From NCBI GenBank assembly GCA_003024785.1, contig PUQB01000586.1:62001-126000 (forward strand): a stretch of DNA of 64,000 bases, in the 5' to 3' direction. This DNA comes from Selaginella tamariscina (lineage: Eukaryota > Streptophyta > Lycopodiopsida > Selaginellales > Selaginellaceae). Shown in pieces: positions 11,619-23,454 of this stretch; position 1 is the stretch's first letter, and each line of letters starts with the position of its first letter. Both the position numbers and the translations under genes were made by a program. Below the pieces are notes generated by a model that saw only the letters and a program-made list of their open reading frames with translations, searched no databases and was not told the origin of the DNA.

Positions 11619-12717
11619 ATGGCGACTAATAGTGTTACGAGTGTGTACCTGCATGTCATGGAAGATGTCATCAACAATATCCGTGGAGATTTTCAAGCTG
11701 AGAATCTAGATGACAGTGTTCTCCAAGAGCTTCAATCGGTATAAATGCATGCATACATACCAACATGTATACGTCGGAACTTAACATGACACAGTATACT
11801 TTATGAGAATATACATGTGACGATTTGTTGATGCATACATACACCACATCTAGATGTATGTACGAATTTCTGTGATGTATGAACTACAGTCGGGGAGTAT
11901 GGTTCCCACTCTCAACATTTGTTAGCTAGAGGTAGATGATACGTATATATCCATGCATGCATACACACATGAACACATACACATATTTGATGAATTTGTT
12001 GATACATCATAATCATAACATATATAAACTCCTAATGGTGAAGGTTCACATGCCTATGAGTAGCACCCTCGTACATATCTATGTATGGATATGCATAGTA
12101 TATATACGTACATGTCTTGTCATTTAAAATCTAGAAGACAAGGTTTTAAGGTATTTTACTAGGAAATCTAATCCCCAGTGTCACAAAAGGTCTAAGGATT
12201 TTGATACGTACACACACATACACATACATATGTATGAATTTGTGGATGTATGAACAGCTATGGGAACTCAAGATGATACAGTCGGGGACTATAGTTCCTA
12301 GTGAAATTCCTCCAAACTTTGGAGCGAGAAATCCTGCACCTCCAGCTCCTGTTCAGGATTTTAAACATTCCTTATCAAGCTGCTGAAGGAGTTCACTCCC
12401 ACTGCGGAGATGCTTTTCTCACCGGTAAGCTATATATAGATATAGATATAAATATAAAGATATATATATTGAATGTTAGTAGATTTAAATGCATCTATAT
12501 CTATATCTGTGTAGGTTTATTTGACAAACTAGTCATAAGTAAATTCAATAGACAATAGAGTATTATATATAGTAACATTATTATACTTTAAATACAACTA
12601 CTCCCAACTAGCTACAACCACTTATTTTTCCTTTTGCAGTACCAAACACCAACTCCTGGGCCTGACCAAACTCCAGTTGACGATCAAGCTGGCAAGGTGC
12701 TTTGTATTTCTTTTATG

Positions 12718-12790
<73 letters not shown>

Positions 12791-13983
12791 CCATGTGTGT
12801 TAACGTTTTTATTCACAGGACAAACGTCGTGGCGTGGATATGAATGTTGGTAAGTTTTCAATACAGAATATTTCTCGCGTTTACATTTATTTCAAGTGTT
12901 TCCTTTTAGCTTACGAAGAAGGTCAAGAGGAGGAGGAAAATGGCAGAGGACAAGCTCCCATCACAAAAGTAAGATAAAAATATTATTTTAATATATTACC
13001 ACTGCGACTAATATGTGTGTGTAACAGGACTTTTTTACACTTTCGGGAAAAAGAAAGCGTGATGAACAAACTGGGAACTTTTTTCCTGGAAATTATATCC
13101 CCCAACAAGATGGATCCTGCGATATACAGTTCGAACTGAGCATTTCAAATAATTTTGAGGTACGTGCATATATACATATGTATATTGAAATATAGCAGAT
13201 ATATTATTCTTAACAAATGGCGTTTATGTTTATGCAGGTCGGTAGTTCATCTCATGTTCCCCAGTGTGATGGCCCAGTCGATAACTATGACGAGGTGCTA
13301 TAGATTTGAACTATTTTTGTAAGCTTTTACTTAAGTTACGGTTACAGGTCGCTGAGGAAGACTATAATGAAACTGCAGATGAAGGTCTGTTCACTTATAT
13401 ATACATATAGATATAGGCATACACACATGTCTGATCATATTTAATCTCTTACAGAGCACCAACCTACTAATGAAGCGCAAAGAGCAGCACAGGTAGAGGC
13501 ACCAGAAGGATCAGAGGACTCCGAGCCTCCATTAAATGAGGATGACGATGATGAGGAGGATGGGCTTGACGACATTGATCCTGTGGGTGACGAGCTGAAA
13601 ACCAGTCATTTTGTTCTTTGCCAATTTGAAAAGGTAGGTGCGTGCGTGCGTGCGTGTGTGTGGTTGTGCTTGAAGGTTTGTTGATAATGGATTCAAGAGA
13701 AAAATAATCCATGATTTAGTATGTAAATGCATGGGCTTAAGTTAAACAGGAGTTTAGTTAACCACTAGTTTCTTATAATTATATTCATTGCAGGTTACAA
13801 GGTCCAAGAGCAAATGGAAATGTATTCTCAAGGATGGAATAATGCACCTGAATAATCGTGACATTCTTTTTGTGAAGGTATATTTATGCATATATTGAAC
13901 TATATGTATATATGTTTATGAATATAGGCGTATGTTTCTAACTTGTTTTATGTTTACAGGCAAATGGAGAATTCGATTTTTGA
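11619..13983 (+). CDS. TFIIA-L: TFIIA large subunit, copy 2, with two one-base insertions in exon 2
   Basis: Paralogue of the gene at 2835 with the same 11-exon plan: 11619-11738, 12258-12424, 12640-12696, 12819-12849, 12910-12968, 13028-13159, 13238-13294, 13348-13384, 13455-13633, 13794-13877 and 13960-13983. The N-terminus MATNSVTSVYLHVMEDVINN and the C-terminal RSKSKWKCILKDGIMHLNNR...ANGEFDF are canonical. Exon 2 is 167 nt, two more than a multiple of three, while copy 1 has 156. Extra bases near 12363 and near 12390 flank a segment that reads NIPYQAAEG in a shifted frame and aligns to NVTYQSLDG of copy 1. As written, translation stops at 12384-12386. All other exons and splice sites are intact, so this is either a very recent lesion or a sequencing error. 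Intron 3 contains an uninterrupted TA tract of about 70 bp. Confidence 0.88.
12719..12789. repeat. (TA)n microsatellite, about 35 repeats
   Basis: Pure TA tract inside intron 3 of TFIIA copy 2. Confidence 0.95.
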
Positions 13984-15170
13984 GGGTTGTCAAGTAGAAG
14001 ATATTTACCTTATGTTTGTAGAGTGTTCCTTTAGATGTTGCTGCAATACAAGCTGTGTGTCTTTATGCATTACATTACATTACGTCCGTTCCAGGGCATT
14101 AATGAGCATGATGGATCTCAAAGAGATTTACTACTTCACGTTCATTAACAAAGACGAAGGTACGTCTCTCTCTCTCTCTCACACACACACACGCGCGCGC
14201 GCATTTGTTTGTAGATACTTGAAGATTACGGATGAAGAAAATGTTAGCGTGACTCTAAACCAAAGGAAGTTTGACTATTGGGAGTTGGTTATGAAAGCGA
14301 AGGTACGTGTATAACACTTATATACTACATTCATTGTCACGATATATATTTGCACTATATACATATGGGACTACACTTGCAACTGCTATTTACTTGCTTG
14401 TGTGTGCGTGGTGAGTGTAGAAGACACCTCTCTTTCCTCTGTATTTGCAGTGTATTACAGGTGTGGATGTACCACTATACAGCTACGGTTTATAAATACT
14501 CTACGCATACGCACACATGTGCTTGTATTCACGACACATGCACACACTTTGGAAAGTGTAAACGCGGTATATATATATATATATATATATATATAATGAG
14601 ATCTCTTAAAACTTCTGAACACACATGCTGGAAAGATACGTGGAGACTATATGATATTATTTGTTAGATATATTTTATATATTTTTTATCATATAGCTTC
14701 ATTTAAAAAATTATATTTATGATATGAGTTGATAAATTCAAGTGGATATGTATTTACAATAATAATAATGATTATCGATTTCTATTTATCATTTTAAATT
14801 TGCAAATTCAAATTTGAAAAATGTCAAAATTGAATTTAAGTTTTAAACTATATTTATTAGTAAAAATTATATATATTAAATTTTTTATTTGTATTGTTAA
14901 AATAAATTTATAAATGTTTTAAATTCAAATACAAAAGTATTACCATTATTACAAATGTGTGTGAATGTTTATTACGTACGTGTGTTTAAGCATAGCATGT
15001 GTGTGTGTGTGTGTGTGACATGTGTATATATATCTACTAATGTTTTGATGTGTATGTATGTGTCTAAAATGTTCTAGTGTGTGCATGTGTATAAATTTTT
15101 TATTACCCATGTGTGTATATGTGTAAATGCGTGTGTATGTATATGGAATATTTTGTGTGTGTGTGTGCGT

Positions 15171-15217
<47 letters not shown>

Positions 15218-15320
15218 GTTTATTTTTTATTTACCAGATTTAAAGTAAATGGAAATATTTTCAAAATTTTCATAGGTTATAACACTACAAAATTATGAAG
15301 TTAGAATATTCTGTCTATTG
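13984..15320. other. 3' flank of TFIIA copy 2 and spacer
   Basis: 14000-14310 may be 3' UTR or an unrelated exon pair: a segment encoding ITDEENVSVTLNQRKFDYWE (about 14225-14285) sits between a possible acceptor and a GTACGT donor, but I recognise nothing in it. GTACGTCTCTCTCTC at 14160 starts a TC-AC-GC compound repeat. From about 14940 the sequence is paralogous to 16380-16680, the distal upstream part of the Em duplication unit. Confidence 0.45.
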
Positions 15321-15478
15321 ATATTCGAAAGTATATACTGTTTACGTCAATCTTATCAATCTGACGGTCGGAAGATCTCATTGTGGTCAAACGTGTAGTC
15401 AAACGAGGTGAAACGTGGCAGTCTGCATGGTCTGTTAACGTGTTGGCTAACCAGTGATTCTACCTTTGGTATAAAATC
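15320..15478 (+). promoter_or_regulatory. Em copy 1 promoter with ABRE, W-box-like pair and TATA box
   Basis: A block shared by all Em copies begins TTCGAAAGTATATACTG (about 15327). It continues through CTGACGGTCG and TGTGGTCAAACGTGTAGTCA, which holds two GTCAA W-box cores in reverse. Next come the ABA-response element ACGTGGC (15413-15419) and TTAACGTGTTGG. TATAAAAT at 15470-15477 lies about 105 bases before the ATG. This fits seed or desiccation expression through ABI5/bZIP factors. Confidence 0.75.
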
Positions 15479-15579
15479 CGAACAGTCTGAGTATAGTAAA
15501 TTATAGAGTTCGTATCTGTGTTTTGTCTTTTACTGTTTTATTCTAATTTTGAGTTAGATTTTCTGTGTTTGTGAGAGAG

Positions 15580-16108
15580 ATGGCTCAGGAAGTGCCTATT
15601 CAGGACCGTAAGCAGCTGGAGCAGCTCCCCAGTGGAGAGAAGGAGGAGCTGAACCGTGCTGCTCGTGACGGACAGACTGTTGTGCAGGGCGGTACCGGCG
15701 GTAAGACTCTGGATGCACAGGTCCGCCTCTCCGAAGGTAACTCATTCTTTTGGCCTGGTTATGTGCATTTTCCTCCTTGCATTCATCTATCTGCTTGTTG
15801 GAGTTCATTGAGAAGGATGCAGTGCTGCAGTTCTTACTCTGTACTGCAGTGTTGTGGTTGTTTTTGCTGTGTGCTGCAGTGCTGCAGTGCTGTAGTTGTT
15901 AATGTGCACTGCAGTGCTGCAGTTCTTATTGTTGTTGTATGCAGGGCGTCACAAGGGCGGTGAGACGCGCAAGCAGCAGATGGGGACGGAAGGGTACCAG
16001 GAGATGGGACGCAAGGGCGGACTGTCGACCATGGAGAAGTCTGGGCAGGAGCGTGTTGAGGAAGAGGGTATTCTCATTGATGAGTCTAAGTATAAGACCA
16101 AGAGCTAG
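15580..16108 (+). CDS. EM: Em-like group 1 LEA protein, copy 1 (intact)
   Basis: Hydrophilic, disordered desiccation protectant of the LEA_5 family, made in seeds, spores or drying tissue. Two exons (15580-15736 and 15945-16108) join G|GG to encode 106 residues. The N-terminus has [20 protein letters not shown] and the conserved [20 protein letters not shown]. One copy of the 20-residue Em signature follows, [20 protein letters not shown], with a C-terminal [19 protein letters not shown] and final KYKTKS. The length is normal for a single-motif Em protein. The intron carries degenerate TGCTGCAGT repeats with several decoy acceptors. This is the only undamaged member of the local array. Upstream lies an ABRE-bearing promoter. 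Confidence 0.95.
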
Positions 16109-16688
16109 GCTAATAATGTAGTTGTAATGAATGTAAAGCTTTTTCAGTATATGGTCATACATACACACAGACGTCGTGTGTGTGTGTATTAATGTTTACG
16201 TATACAATTTTGATTTCTCTATCATTATATAAAATAGATATGTGTAAAGCTTCTCAGTAAATGCATAGACACAGACACATAAATTTATTATTTATATTAT
16301 TTTAATATGTAAAACAATTTTTAATTAAATTTTATAGTACACTATGATGAATCTAAATCAACAATGGAAAGATACAATTTTACTGTGTGAATGTTTATTA
16401 TGTTTGTTACTATGTACGTGTGTAACGTAGCACGTATGTGTGCGTGACATGTGTATAATCTATTAATATTTTGATGTGTATGTGTACCTGTTTTATGCGT
16501 GTAAATGCGTGTGTATGCAAATGTCTGTTTATATAGAATGTTTTGTGTGTGTGCGCGTGTATACGTATGGCGTCCAAATATAAATATTTGTTTTCTTATG
16601 TATATTATTTCATTTTTTTCTTGCTTAAATTCCTACCAAATTTTAAATAAATGGAATTACTTTCAAAATTTTCATATAGACAGGTCAT
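16109..16688. other. Em copy 1 3' flank and distal upstream of copy 2
   Basis: 3' UTR with AATGTAAAGCTTTTTCAGTATAT, a signature also present after the other Em copies. From about 16380 it is a diverged duplicate of 14940-15320. No gene. Confidence 0.6.
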
Positions 16689-16880
16689 TTTCGAAAGTAT
16701 ATACTGCTTACCTGTCAATTTATTCATATCTGACGGTCGAAAAATCTCATTGTGGTCAAACGTGTAGTCAAACGAGGTGAAACGTGGCAGTCTGACGTGT
16801 TAAGAATAGTAAATTATACAGTTCTTCGTATCTCGGTTTTGTCTTTTACTGTTTTATTCTACTTGTGTTGTGAGAGAGAG
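16689..16880 (+). promoter_or_regulatory. Em copy 2 promoter, TATA segment deleted
   Basis: The conserved block is present, including the ABRE ACGTGGC at 16782-16788. About 50 bases that hold TATAAAAT in copy 1 are missing between GTCTG and the transcribed leader. Confidence 0.7.
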
Positions 16881-17403
16881 ATGGCTCAGGAAGTACCTAT
16901 TCAGGACCGCAAGCAGCTGGAGCAGCTCCCCAGTGGAGAGAAGGAAGAGCTGAATCGCGCTGCACCTGACGGACAGACTGTTGTGCAGGGCGGTACGGGT
17001 GGTAAGACTCTGGATGCACAGGTCCGCCTCTCCGAAGGTAATATCGTTCTTCTTGGCCTCAAAATGTACATTTTCCTCCTGCATTCATGTATTTGCTTGT
17101 TCAGGTTTTGCAGTTTTTCTTACTGTGCTGCGGTGTTCTTATTGTGTGCTGCAATGTTGCAGTTGTTCTTACTGTGCTGCGGTGTTGCAGTTGTTCTTAC
17201 TGTGTGTTGCAATGTTGCAGTTGTTCTTACTGTGGTGCAATGTTGCAGTTGTTCTTACTGTGATGTGTATTCAGGGCGTCACAAGAGACGCGCAAGCAGC
17301 AGATGGGGACGGAGGCAAGGGTGACCATGGACAAGTCTGGTAGGAGCGTGTGGAGGAAGAGGGTATCCTCATTGATGAGTCCAAGTACAAGACCAAGATC
17401 TAG
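16881..17403 (+). pseudogene. Em-like LEA copy 2, ruined second exon
   Basis: Exon 1 (16881-17037) is intact and nearly identical to copy 1, with one Arg-to-Pro change (AAPDGQ). Exon 2 (17275-17403) has lost seven bases after GRHK and two larger pieces. This removes most of the 20-residue Em signature, and the reading frame meets TGA at 17322-17324. The remnant still ends in sequence matching DESKYKTK before TAG at 17401-17403. The losses are multi-base deletions, so sequencing error is not an explanation. Together with the missing TATA segment, this is a real pseudogene. The intron contains a head-to-tail repeat (17115-17265). Confidence 0.88.
17115..17265. repeat. Intronic tandem repeat with repeated TTGCAG acceptors
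   Basis: Units of about 28-35 bases built on 'GTTGCAGTTGTTCTTACTGT' recur at least four times in the Em copy 2 intron. Each unit ends in a pyrimidine-TTGCAG resembling a 3' splice site. Confidence 0.8.
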
Positions 17404-20100
17404 ACTAACGTGGATGTAATGTAGTTGTCTAGTAATGTAAAAGCTTTCAGTATATGCATCCACATAGATATCGTGTGTGTGTGTGTGTGTTAATGTTTAC
17501 ATGCTCCTTATATCATTATACAAACTTGTATGTATACAAACAGCGTTTATTTGGTTGGATGTATACAAAACAGTGATATATGAGGTTGGATGTATACAAA
17601 ACAGTGATATGAGGTTGGATGTATGTACAGTGATCTTGTACAGACACACGTAGACATTGTGTGCGTGTTAATGTTTACATGTTCCTTATATATCAGTATA
17701 CAAACAGTGATATATATGTTATTATGATCTTGTACAGACACATACACATTGTGTGTGTGTGTGTGTGTGTTTAGATTTCTGTTATAAATAATAACTAGGC
17801 TTTTTAAATATATAACTTATTAGTGCTTTTATTACTATATATATGAAATATACTTAGTTTTATAAATGTAATAATTTTATAATCTGCACACAAACTAGGC
17901 TTAAACATATTAGTTCATTTAACTCTAATGAAGTGCATTAAGTGCCATTTAGGCAAGTTGAACATGATATTATAAATGTTATTATATAATACCATAAGGC
18001 ATACATACATACACACACACGCGTATAAAAGAGTTGAAATGCATAAAAGTATATAAAACACCCATGAACACAATACTCACATTTATAGTAAAATATGCAC
18101 ATGATTATGCTATTTAAATACCACGGACAACGACTGCTTTACGATATTTACTTTACTATTTATAATATTTCTTGTGGGTGATGCCACTAATAAATATAAA
18201 TTTAGCATATTATTTGTTCTTTTAGTTAAAAAATTAATAATAAAGTGTATCTTTATTATTTATTCCAAACATGTCATGTAATAAAAATTACATTTATATA
18301 ATTAAATAAAACATAATAATGCATTTTAGTAAATTCACATATTAACTTATTCAAGCCAATCATACATTTTTTAATTCATTATATTGTATTGATTTAAGGT
18401 AATGTATAAAACAAAATGTTTATTATAAATTTCATGTGTAATATACATTATTGATTCATCATTTAAATGCATAACCCTTCATATTAAATGTGAACTGCAT
18501 AAATAAATTTATTAAATTTGTTTTATCATTTAAAGTTAATGATCAATTATTTTTATTTATTTATTGACTTATTATAATTTCTCTTAAGATGTTATTAATG
18601 TATTTTTATTTTTAATTTATCATGGTATTCTTATTTATTCTTCTTTTGCCACTTGTCTTTATTAATTATTATTTATTCTTTAAATAAACATTTTTATGTT
18701 CCACACTACTATTTAAAATTCAAGACGAAAAGGAAATATCATTAATGACATATTTATATCAAATTTAAGTAAGGTATTTACAAAATTAAATATAATTTAA
18801 ATTTTTTAATACATATTTAATGTCTTACTCAACTTTTATCATCATTCCTATACATAAAGAGCCTAAGAGGAATATAACATGCATAAAGAGTTAAAAAAGA
18901 GTGCAAGTAAGTGAATTTATAAACAAAAAATATAATATTATTATAACAACAATGTAAATATAAAAATCAAGAGGAAACTCACTATTAACATAAAAATTTC
19001 AAAAGATATAAAAGGAAGAGACCATCACATTAATAATATTAAGAACTTTAATAAATAAGGTATTAAGATGTAAAAGTACTACACACATGAATAATATATA
19101 ATAAAGATAAAGATAATAATTAATTAATAAGAAAGATAAACATCCGTTACAATGGAGCACATAATATAAAAAGTCACGAGGAAAATAATATGTCAAAGAA
19201 ATTATAAAATAAAAGATCACATTTGATAAAAATATAAAATAAAAATTTAAATATGATACCGGATCAAGAATTTTAAGAAAAAAAAAAAAAACTATAAATA
19301 AAATAAAATAACTAAGTAAACTACACGAGAGACATTAACTCAAATATGAAATAAGGTTTAAAAGGAAGAGAATACAACTTATAAGAAAACATTATTAAAT
19401 AAAAAATAATTACATATAAATCCCATACATAAGGATTTGCACATGTGAAAAGAGGTATAAAAAATATTTTTTATTGTACATACGTATATGGGTGAACCTT
19501 GGTAGGGGCGTATAAGAAGGATTAATAATTTTTAGTGGCACAATCTATGTCTTTTATATTATAATGGTTTTTACATAAATGACTTACACATTTTAAATAA
19601 GAAAATATAGTATTTATAAATAGATCTGGAATAAATTTATAATTTTAAATGATAATTAATAAATTTTTCACCATATTTAAAGGGGTTAGAATTATTTTTA
19701 TTAAATTTTAGTCATATATATAAGTGAAGATGTATAAATAAATAATAATATAATCATATATAAGGGATACATTACCAGCCCGTATACAAAGGGTTACCTG
19801 AATATGTAATTATGCAAACGTACATAAACTTATTTATATGTGACATCTTTAAAAGGTTTCCTGAATATGTAATTGCATAAAGGATATATAAACATATCGA
19901 TTTATATGTGACATTATATTATGCAGAGAAAACTCAATTATGCATGATGACGTGTACATGTTTAAAATGAATATAACGTTAAAATTTAAGATTTCATCAA
20001 TATATTACATATTTAAGTTTCACTCTTTCCTTTAAGGAAAATAAATATATAACCTTGAAATTTTCATATTAAGATTCAGAAACCCTAAATTTAATTATAT
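17404..20100. other. Em copy 2 3' flank and AT-rich spacer
   Basis: Starts with the Em-type 3' UTR (AATGTAAAAGCTTTCAGTATATGC), then a 29-bp tandem repeat at 17550-17640. The rest (about 17,770-20,100) is AT-rich with no recognisable gene, RNA or element. Confidence 0.6.
17550..17640. repeat. Tandem repeat, about 29 bp, three units
   Basis: GGTTGGATGTATACAAAACA followed by GTGATAT(AT)GA recurs three times. A weaker echo (ATACAAACAGTGATATAT) is at about 17697. Confidence 0.85.
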
Positions 20101-20547
20101 TATTAAAATTCACTTTTTTTGTTATTATTTTTTTGTTTCAAGAAAATAAACTGAAAAGAATAAAAACTTATACATACGGATAGCATTTTGGGATTAAATA
20201 AACAAATTCTAAAAATATTATAATCTTTAGAATAATTTTATTTTGTTGTGATATACATTAAACTTAATTTTTAACTATATATGCACGCTTACATACATGC
20301 TATGTCTTACACATTTTATAACATTAACACTCTTGTGTGTGTGTGTGTGAAAATATTCTACATTACATCCACGCTACATCATTATACATACATAAAGTAA
20401 TATATGCAAGGTTGTATAATGAAAGAGAAATCAAGATAAGTAGCATGTAAAACATTAACAGACCCACGATGCATATGTATGTGAGTATGTGCGTATACTG
20501 AGAAAGCTTTTACATTACTAGATCGACTACATTACATCCAAACTAGC
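20101..20547 (-). other. 3' flank of Em copy 3
   Basis: Contains TAGCATTTTGGGATTAAATA (about 20180), AGAAATCAAGATAAG and AAGCTTTTACATTA just after the stop codon. All three landmarks recur in the same order at 21500-21985, which marks the latter as the 3' flank of a further Em unit. Confidence 0.7.
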
Positions 20548-20988
20548 TTAGCTCTTGGTCTTATACTTGGACTCATCAATGGGGATACCCTCTTCCTCCA
20601 CACGCTCCTGTCCAGACTTCTCCATGGTCGACAGTCCGCCCTTGCGTCCCATCTCCTGGTACCCCTCCGTTCCCATCTGCTGCTTGCGCGTTCACCGCCC
20701 TTGTGACGCCCTGCATACAATACAATACAACACAAGTAAGAACAACTGCAGCACTGTGATGAATTCCAACAAGCAAATAGATAATGCAAGGAGAGAAATG
20801 CACATTCCGAGGCCAAGAAGAATGAGATTACCTTCGGAGAGCCGGACCTGCGCATCCAGAGTTTTACCACCGGTACCGCCCTGCACAACAGTCTGTCCGT
20901 CACGAGCAGCACGGTTCAGCTCCTCCTTCTCCCCACTGGGGAGCTGCTCCAGCTGCTTGCGGTCCTGAATAGGCGCTTCCTGAGCCAT
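20548..20988 (-). CDS. EM: Em-like LEA copy 3, inverted, one-base deletion in exon 2
   Basis: Minus-strand Em gene with exon 1 at 20832-20988 and exon 2 at 20548-20710. Exon 1 encodes [20 protein letters not shown] and [20 protein letters not shown] as in copy 1. Exon 2 is 163 nt against 164 in copy 1: one base is missing near 20690 (GGTGAACGCG for GGTGAGACGCG). The frame therefore shifts after GRHKGGE, although the downstream bases still spell the Em signature, [19 protein letters not shown] and a TAA stop. The promoter keeps a TATA box (21092-21099). The ABRE core, however, has become ATGTGGC (21149-21155, minus strand), the change expected from deamination of a methylated CpG. Whether the one-base loss is real or a base-calling error is open. 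The weakened ABRE favours decay. Confidence 0.85.
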
Positions 20989-21265
20989 CTCTCTCACACA
21001 AACACAAACTCTAACTCACAATTAGAATAAAACAGTAAAATACAACGGAGATACGAAGAACTGTATAATTTATTATTCTTAGACTGTTCGGATTTTATAC
21101 CAGAGGTAGAATCTCCGGTTGCCAACACGTTAACAGGCCATGCAGACTGCCACATTTCACCTCGTTTGACTACACATTGACCATCATGAGATTTTCCGAT
21201 TGAATAAAATTGACAGGCAAGCAGTATATACTTTCGAATGTCACGTGTCTTTTATATATACCGTG
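20989..21265 (-). promoter_or_regulatory. Em copy 3 promoter with degraded ABRE
   Basis: Shares with copies 1 and 2 the GTCAAACGAGGTGAAA block (about 21153-21170 on the plus strand in reverse), the TATA box and the distal AGTATATACTTTCGAAT (21222-21238). ACGTGGC is changed to ATGTGGC. Confidence 0.75.
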
Positions 21266-21499
21266 GTGACTATAATTTTAAATTTATATATTATTATTTA
21301 TGTAGATAACATTCAACATTAATTATTCTTATAGTATATATATGTAAAATTCAATATATTTGATATCCAAATTCAACAAGGGGTTTGAATGTGAAGTAAG
21401 TTTTAAGTTTCATTTTTTTCTTGTTCTTTTTCTTTTTCTTTTGTTTTAAATTTTAAATAGTTTAAACATTTCTTATATTATAAAATTCAAAATATTTGT

Positions 21500-21985
21500 G
21501 CTATTATTATGTTTTGTTTTAAGAAAATAAACTAAATAGAACAATTTTTTTTATACATATAGCATTTTGGGATTAAATAAACAAATGTTAGAAAATATTA
21601 TAATTTTTAAAATTTATTGTGATATATATGTTTAGTTGGTTAATTAGTTATAAAGTGCATTAAGTTTAACTTTCAAGAATATACATGCTTATATATTATA
21701 TACATGTATTACACATAATTTATACACAATTAAATTTGAATAGTTAACATATTTAAAAACTTGTTCATTTATAACACTAACACCACACAAGATGTATGTG
21801 TGTGTGTGTGAGTCTCCAGGCCTTTACATTAAAAGATCACCTCATATATAATTGTTTTGCATAATGATAGAGAAATCAAGATAAAGAACATGAAACATTA
21901 ACACACACATGATGTATATATGTGTGTGTGATTATGTGCTTATAATGAGGAAGCTTTTACATTATTAGATCACATCATTACAAGT
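21500..21985 (-). pseudogene. Orphan 3' flank of a fourth Em unit, coding part gone
   Basis: This stretch parallels 20100-20545: TAGCATTTTGGGATTAAATA near 21560, GAGAAATCAAGATAAAGAACATG near 21870 and AAGCTTTTACATTATTAGAT near 21950. In copy 3 the Em stop codon follows about 25 bases later. Here the similarity ends at about 21985 and unrelated sequence begins. A second, shorter echo of the 3' end (CCTTTACATTAAAAGATCA) is at 21820. Confidence 0.65.
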
Positions 21986-23454
21986 GTTCATTATGTTGAG
22001 TAACCATGGCCATGTGCCTCAAAGAGATCCATGAATGTGTTTAGGAAGACCCTTGCCAAAAGAACCTAGGTTGTTCAGGCACTATTGGTTTTGTAAAACA
22101 AGCCATGAGAAGCTACATTAGCATAAATCTTTAATAAACTCTCAAACATGTTCACACATCCAAGAAGCCATACATGTCAATAGGCACACTTGGGCAAAAG
22201 ACTAACTTCCTTTGAGAAATTGTTAAAGGTGTAGCACCCTCTATTAAGAACACAAGCATGTGTGCTCACTAAGATCACCAACCCTTTGGCCTAAAACCCA
22301 AGACATGACCCTTCTGTTTAATAACTTGTTCGTGAGTTTAAAAGGCATTGTCCAAGTTCATGTTCCACAAATTTAGTGGTTGAGGCTTTGCTTCAACCGC
22401 CTCATTCATACAAATGAGGAACAACACTTGCAACACAACTAGTTGCATGACCTAATTCACAAAGGTGAACATTGTTTGTGTACTTAACCAATTAAAAGTG
22501 TGATTTCCTAAAGTCGAATTCTTAACATGAGTTATTTTACCAAATTTGTGGGTTTCAAAGTTGGCATATGGCAAGCTAGCACAATAATGTGGATTTCCTA
22601 ATGCTAAAGATAAACTTACCATTAAGGTATAATGCACCTTACATGCCGAAAGTTAGGCTGGCACTAAAGGTGTGCCTTGATAACATAAGTTAAGCTTTTG
22701 CTAGTGGGAATGAAAGAACCAAACACTTCTTAGTTTTTGACATATTTTCCTACACATACATTATTTAATTTATACGATAGAGCCCCTCCCAATGTTTTCC
22801 TATTTTATGAAGTGCGCTAACACGGAATGTCATTCTTAATGCATTAATGGTTGGTGAATTTAAATTACTAACCCACCTACCCCTAAACCCTACCCTAAGT
22901 GGTTTAGGTAACCTTAGTCCTGGGTGCATATTTGATATGTCAAACTCACTAAAACTAACCAAGAATCTAACCAAAACACAAAAAACAAAGGAAGAATTTT
23001 TAAATGTTAAGTTCTTGCTTTATACATAGTTTCTTGCAAATACCTAGTAACACATAACCAAATCATCATTAAATACCCAAGTGCATACAACATATAGGAC
23101 TCATTAATATAGAACAACAATCAACTTCCAAAGTAAAGATCCATCATAATAAAAATTATGACACCTATCATAGACATTTATAGTTTAGGGGGAGAGATTG
23201 GCATTGGAGCTCATTTCCATGCTTTTAGAACCACCAATTATCAATAGTGAATATGAGACTACAGACTTGAACAAAAACGTGTTATACACCATGAATTTAT
23301 ATGTGAAATAAAATAATGTCAAATGAAACAAGGGTTCAAATAAACAATTGCCCTTTTAATAAGTTGTGACCATGAGATCTTGGGTTTGAATTTAATCCTT
23401 GCAATTGACGTGTCAAAAAGATTTGAAATAGTGCTTTGGATAATTACAATGTAA

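Noticed and set aside
12351..12388. A 38-nt GT...AG segment in TFIIA copy 2 exon 2 as a mini-intron
   Set aside because: It would restore phase, but 38 nt is below plausible plant intron size, there is no branch site, and the segment aligns to coding sequence of copy 1 when shifted.
17530..17645. CRISPR-like repeat array
   Set aside because: The repeats are contiguous without unique spacers and the DNA is eukaryotic, so it is a simple tandem repeat.
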